Assembly: GCA_014238785.1 (NCBI GenBank)
Contig: JABAAL010000012.1
Location: 41,768-105,767, forward strand
Length of the DNA: 64,000 nucleotides
Direction: 5' to 3'
Source: Phycisphaerales bacterium
GTDB taxonomy: Bacteria; Planctomycetota; Phycisphaerae; Phycisphaerales; SM1A02
The translations under genes and the position numbers were made by a program. The notes beneath the pieces are model-generated. The model was not told where the DNA came from and made no database searches. It was given only the letters and a program-made list of their open reading frames with translations. Shown here piece after piece: positions 61,967 to 64,000 of the stretch (position 1 is its first letter; every line of letters starts with the position of its first letter).

Positions 61967-64000
61967 CTAGTTTGGCAATTTCTCAAAGTAAAGAATTTTT
62001 GGTTTATCAGAAGGCGAGTTCACATTGGAACGATCGATCAGCATCACATACCTACTATCATCCACTATGTAATCTGAATTAGTCGCGTCCCACGAACCAT
62101 CGATAAGGTTTCGTTTAAACGTTCTAATTCTGAAATGTATAGTAAACATATCACTTGTTGTTGAAATTAAATTCGAAATACCCGCTTGCAACATGTTGAT
62201 TTCTTCTGCATCGTTACTCACATCATCCCAAACAACTTCGCCAAAATCTGGATTCTGATTGTCCGTTTCATAACTGATAAATTCTGAACTAAGCGGAGAA
62301 ACAATCCCCTCTTCGGCGGAGAATCCATACGGATTTCTAGCTGCAAAATCTAAACGCCAAGCGTCTTCATACATATATGCTTCGTGCGAACCATCAATAT
62401 TCCACGGTTCCACCGTACCGCTCCAATCCTCTCTGCCGCTAGTCGTAAGCATTCCAATTTCAGCCGGAGAGGAGAACCCACGTGTGTGTTTTGGTCCAAG
62501 ACCAAAATCTACATAGGTTGTGATCGTACGATCAGTAAAGTCTGGACCAGCTGTAAACCCACTGTTTTCTAATGATAATTCCCCACCACTTGCTTGTTCT
62601 CGCCATTGAATTATCGATTCAGGAATCATCGTGCGCGGACTAATATCGTCATCGGAATTTCCTGGGTAAACCATTTTATACATGTTTGGCAATGTTCGAA
62701 GAACCTCCGGAGTTGCAGTATTGATATTGATAATTCCGGGAGTTCCCTTGCCAGTAAAACCATTTGCATTAAAGAATGAAAATGCTCGAGCAGATTCAAA
62801 GGTATCCAAATCCTCTGGGTGCCCCGGACCATCACAAACAAATGAGTCTAGGACACGTGCGGCAATTGACAATCGGGGCCACGGATGATTCAATGCGACG
62901 ATTGCTCCTGTTTCTGGAGTTATCCCGCTTCGGCCATCTAGCATCAGCGAAGGCTGATTTTCAAATTTGGGCTGGAAACGTAAACGATTCACACGCTCGT
63001 CTAATACAACGGCATTATTTTCAATTGAGCCCACCCAGCCAGCCCACCAATCGTTAAGTTCTGGGTACATAAACTCGCTGAATGTCGTAATCGTTCCAGA
63101 GTCGACATACGTAGTTTCAAAAGAACCAGGATCTATATCAAGAGGACTGCTCATGGTACGAAGGAATGAACCCGGTTCAACCGCGTTGTGCCAACCCTCA
63201 ACCATGTGCCCAAAAAGCCAAACGTTTAGTAATTCTCCAACCTGTTCAAAGTCTGCGTCTTTTTGCAACATTTGCAACGGAAAGTTGAGCGTCATGTCAA
63301 CTTCGTCAGAAATAATCTCGCCATTAGCATCGGAATCTTCGAACGCTGAAGTATCCGAGGTTGAGCGATCGCCGTCATGGTCTACATGTTGCCCATACCA
63401 ACCTTTGTCAGGATATGACCAATTTTCTGCAGGATCTTCCGCCACATTCATAGCAAAATAGGTTGGTTTACGAGTACGTAGGCCACCCTTCACTTCACCA
63501 TCCACTTTCGATCCTACTCGATGCACCCCTGCCCTTGGCGACCAAACTTCGACTGAGAACCAAGGATCAGGATTGTCTGGTAGTAAATCTGGGTCTTCTC
63601 CATCTGGATTTCCATCGCCATCGTAATCGTCTACTTCTTTGAATCTGCTCCAATTAAACCCAGACACGGACTTGATATCTTGGAATTTTGGCGACATGTC
63701 TGCATTGGTCACCTGCATACTTTGTTGACTACGAATAAAGTCTCTTGCAGCGAAGGTGTATCGAGGATTTTTCTCCCAGGAATCGATTACATCATTATGC
63801 CACGTATCTTGTGGTTCATCGGCGCCTGGATTTGGCGTGTCCACTCCCCATGCGCGCGTCGCACGATCCCACTGCACAAATAGTGCCGCTGAGGGCTCAT
63901 CTTCACCAGAATCATTCTCAAAGAGGACAGGTATTCTTGAGCCATTGGCATCCTTCAGGGTGATATATCCCGATCGAAGTTCATCTACATCGCCAACTGG
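61967..64000 (-). CDS. GspK-like/HhH-containing hypothetical protein, 5' end cut by the window edge
   Basis: The frame is open from 64000 to the stop at 61967 (677 residues), so the N-terminus lies beyond the window; the GTG at 63877 is internal. A helix-hairpin-helix-like segment TPGIININTATPEVLRTL resembles the type II secretion minor pseudopilin GspK. The end has TTSDMFTIHFRIRTF, also seen in GspK-like proteins, and the early part has Asp-rich loops (DDYDGDGNPDGEDPD) that look like calcium-binding sites. Large GspK-like proteins are common in Planctomycetota. A terminator follows on the same strand. Confidence 0.6.
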   Translation of the reverse strand, partial: PVGDVDELRSGYITLKDANGSRIPVLFENDSGEDEPSAALFVQWDRATRAWGVDTPNPGADEPQDTWHNDVIDSWEKNPRYTFAARDFIRSQQSMQVTNADMSPKFQDIKSVSGFNWSRFKEVDDYDGDGNPDGEDPDLLPDNPDPWFSVEVWSPRAGVHRVGSKVDGEVKGGLRTRKPTYFAMNVAEDPAENWSYPDKGWYGQHVDHDGDRSTSDTSAFEDSDANGEIISDEVDMTLNFPLQMLQKDADFEQVGELLNVWLFGHMVEGWHNAVEPGSFLRTMSSPLDIDPGSFETTYVDSGTITTFSEFMYPELNDWWAGWVGSIENNAVVLDERVNRLRFQPKFENQPSLMLDGRSGITPETGAIVALNHPWPRLSIAARVLDSFVCDGPGHPEDLDTFESARAFSFFNANGFTGKGTPGIININTATPEVLRTLPNMYKMVYPGNSDDDISPRTMIPESIIQWREQASGGELSLENSGFTAGPDFTDRTITTYVDFGLGPKHTRGFSSPAEIGMLTTSGREDWSGTVEPWNIDGSHEAYMYEDAWRLDFAARNPYGFSAEEGIVSPLSSEFISYETDNQNPDFGEVVWDDVSNDAEEINMLQAGISNLISTTSDMFTIHFRIRTFKRNLIDGSWDATNSDYIVDDSRYVMLIDRSNVNSPSDKPKILYFEKLPN

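Noticed and set aside
63875..63877. GTG as the start of the GspK-like gene
   Set aside because: The frame remains open for 41 more codons to the window edge, so the GTG is an internal valine codon.

Overview
The window reads as a stretch of bacterial chromosome from a Gram-negative, LPS-making member of the Planctomycetota, most likely class Phycisphaerae (inference). Pointers are a secreted protein ending in paired dockerin/EF-hand repeats of the DxNxDGxVDVxDLLxxxGxWG kind, a SurA-like lipoprotein, EF-hand proteins, a GspK-like protein and Kdo/LPS-export genes. Base composition looks moderately AT-rich and even throughout (by eye). I see no prophage, insertion sequence or CRISPR array. Genes are densely packed, with many ATGA overlaps and convergent gene ends that overlap or nearly touch.

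Layout. 0-7 kb: a YihY-like fragment, rluB, scpA, then a coupled run kdsD / proteasome-like Ntn hydrolase / kdsC / long LptC-LptA-like protein (Kdo and LPS transport). 7-16.8 kb: orphan nuoC, queD-queE, tRNA-Leu with terminator, a dockerin-type protein, smpB, a diguanylate cyclase with a degenerate receiver, and rseP-dxr-rne (the RNase E carries an IF2 N-terminal-type domain). 17-26 kb: an orphan PTS Enzyme I, an RND pump with its membrane fusion protein, gatC-gatA-ROK kinase. 26-30.3 kb: a candidate structured RNA, a class V aminotransferase, lexA with a 24-bp perfect palindrome upstream, dprA and initiator tRNA. 30.5-37.7 kb: a PhoD phosphatase fused to rhodanese, alpha/beta hydrolase, Uup-type ABC-F ATPase, TPR-sulfotransferase.

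37.7-51 kb is rich in amino-acid catabolism: hutF with an M20 deacylase, an S9 peptidase, an RpiR regulator divergent from a four-gene set (KamA-like radical-SAM aminomutase, PcaIJ-like CoA-transferase A and B, GSAM-like aminotransferase), then folE-btpA and kbl-tdh. The four-gene set reads as a complete chemical sequence: alpha-amino acid to beta-amino acid, to 3-oxo acid, to 3-oxoacyl-CoA. The aminomutase seems to lack the classical lysine-pocket aspartates. This is my best candidate for an undescribed system. 51-64 kb: rlmN, an EF-hand/RG-rich secreted protein, yraN, SurA-like lipoprotein, DUF1844 protein, hemW-fkbM-glycosyltransferase, FHA protein, purA, uppS, and a GspK-like gene running off the right edge.

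A recurring feature is a TAnnnT (-10-like) hexamer 6 to 8 bases before the start codon with no ribosome-binding site (rluB, nuoC, queE, hlyD, gatC, uup, purA, tdh, uppS and others). This suggests that many mRNAs are leaderless, beside a second class of genes with clear Shine-Dalgarno sequences. All calls were made by reading the sequence; no database searches were run.
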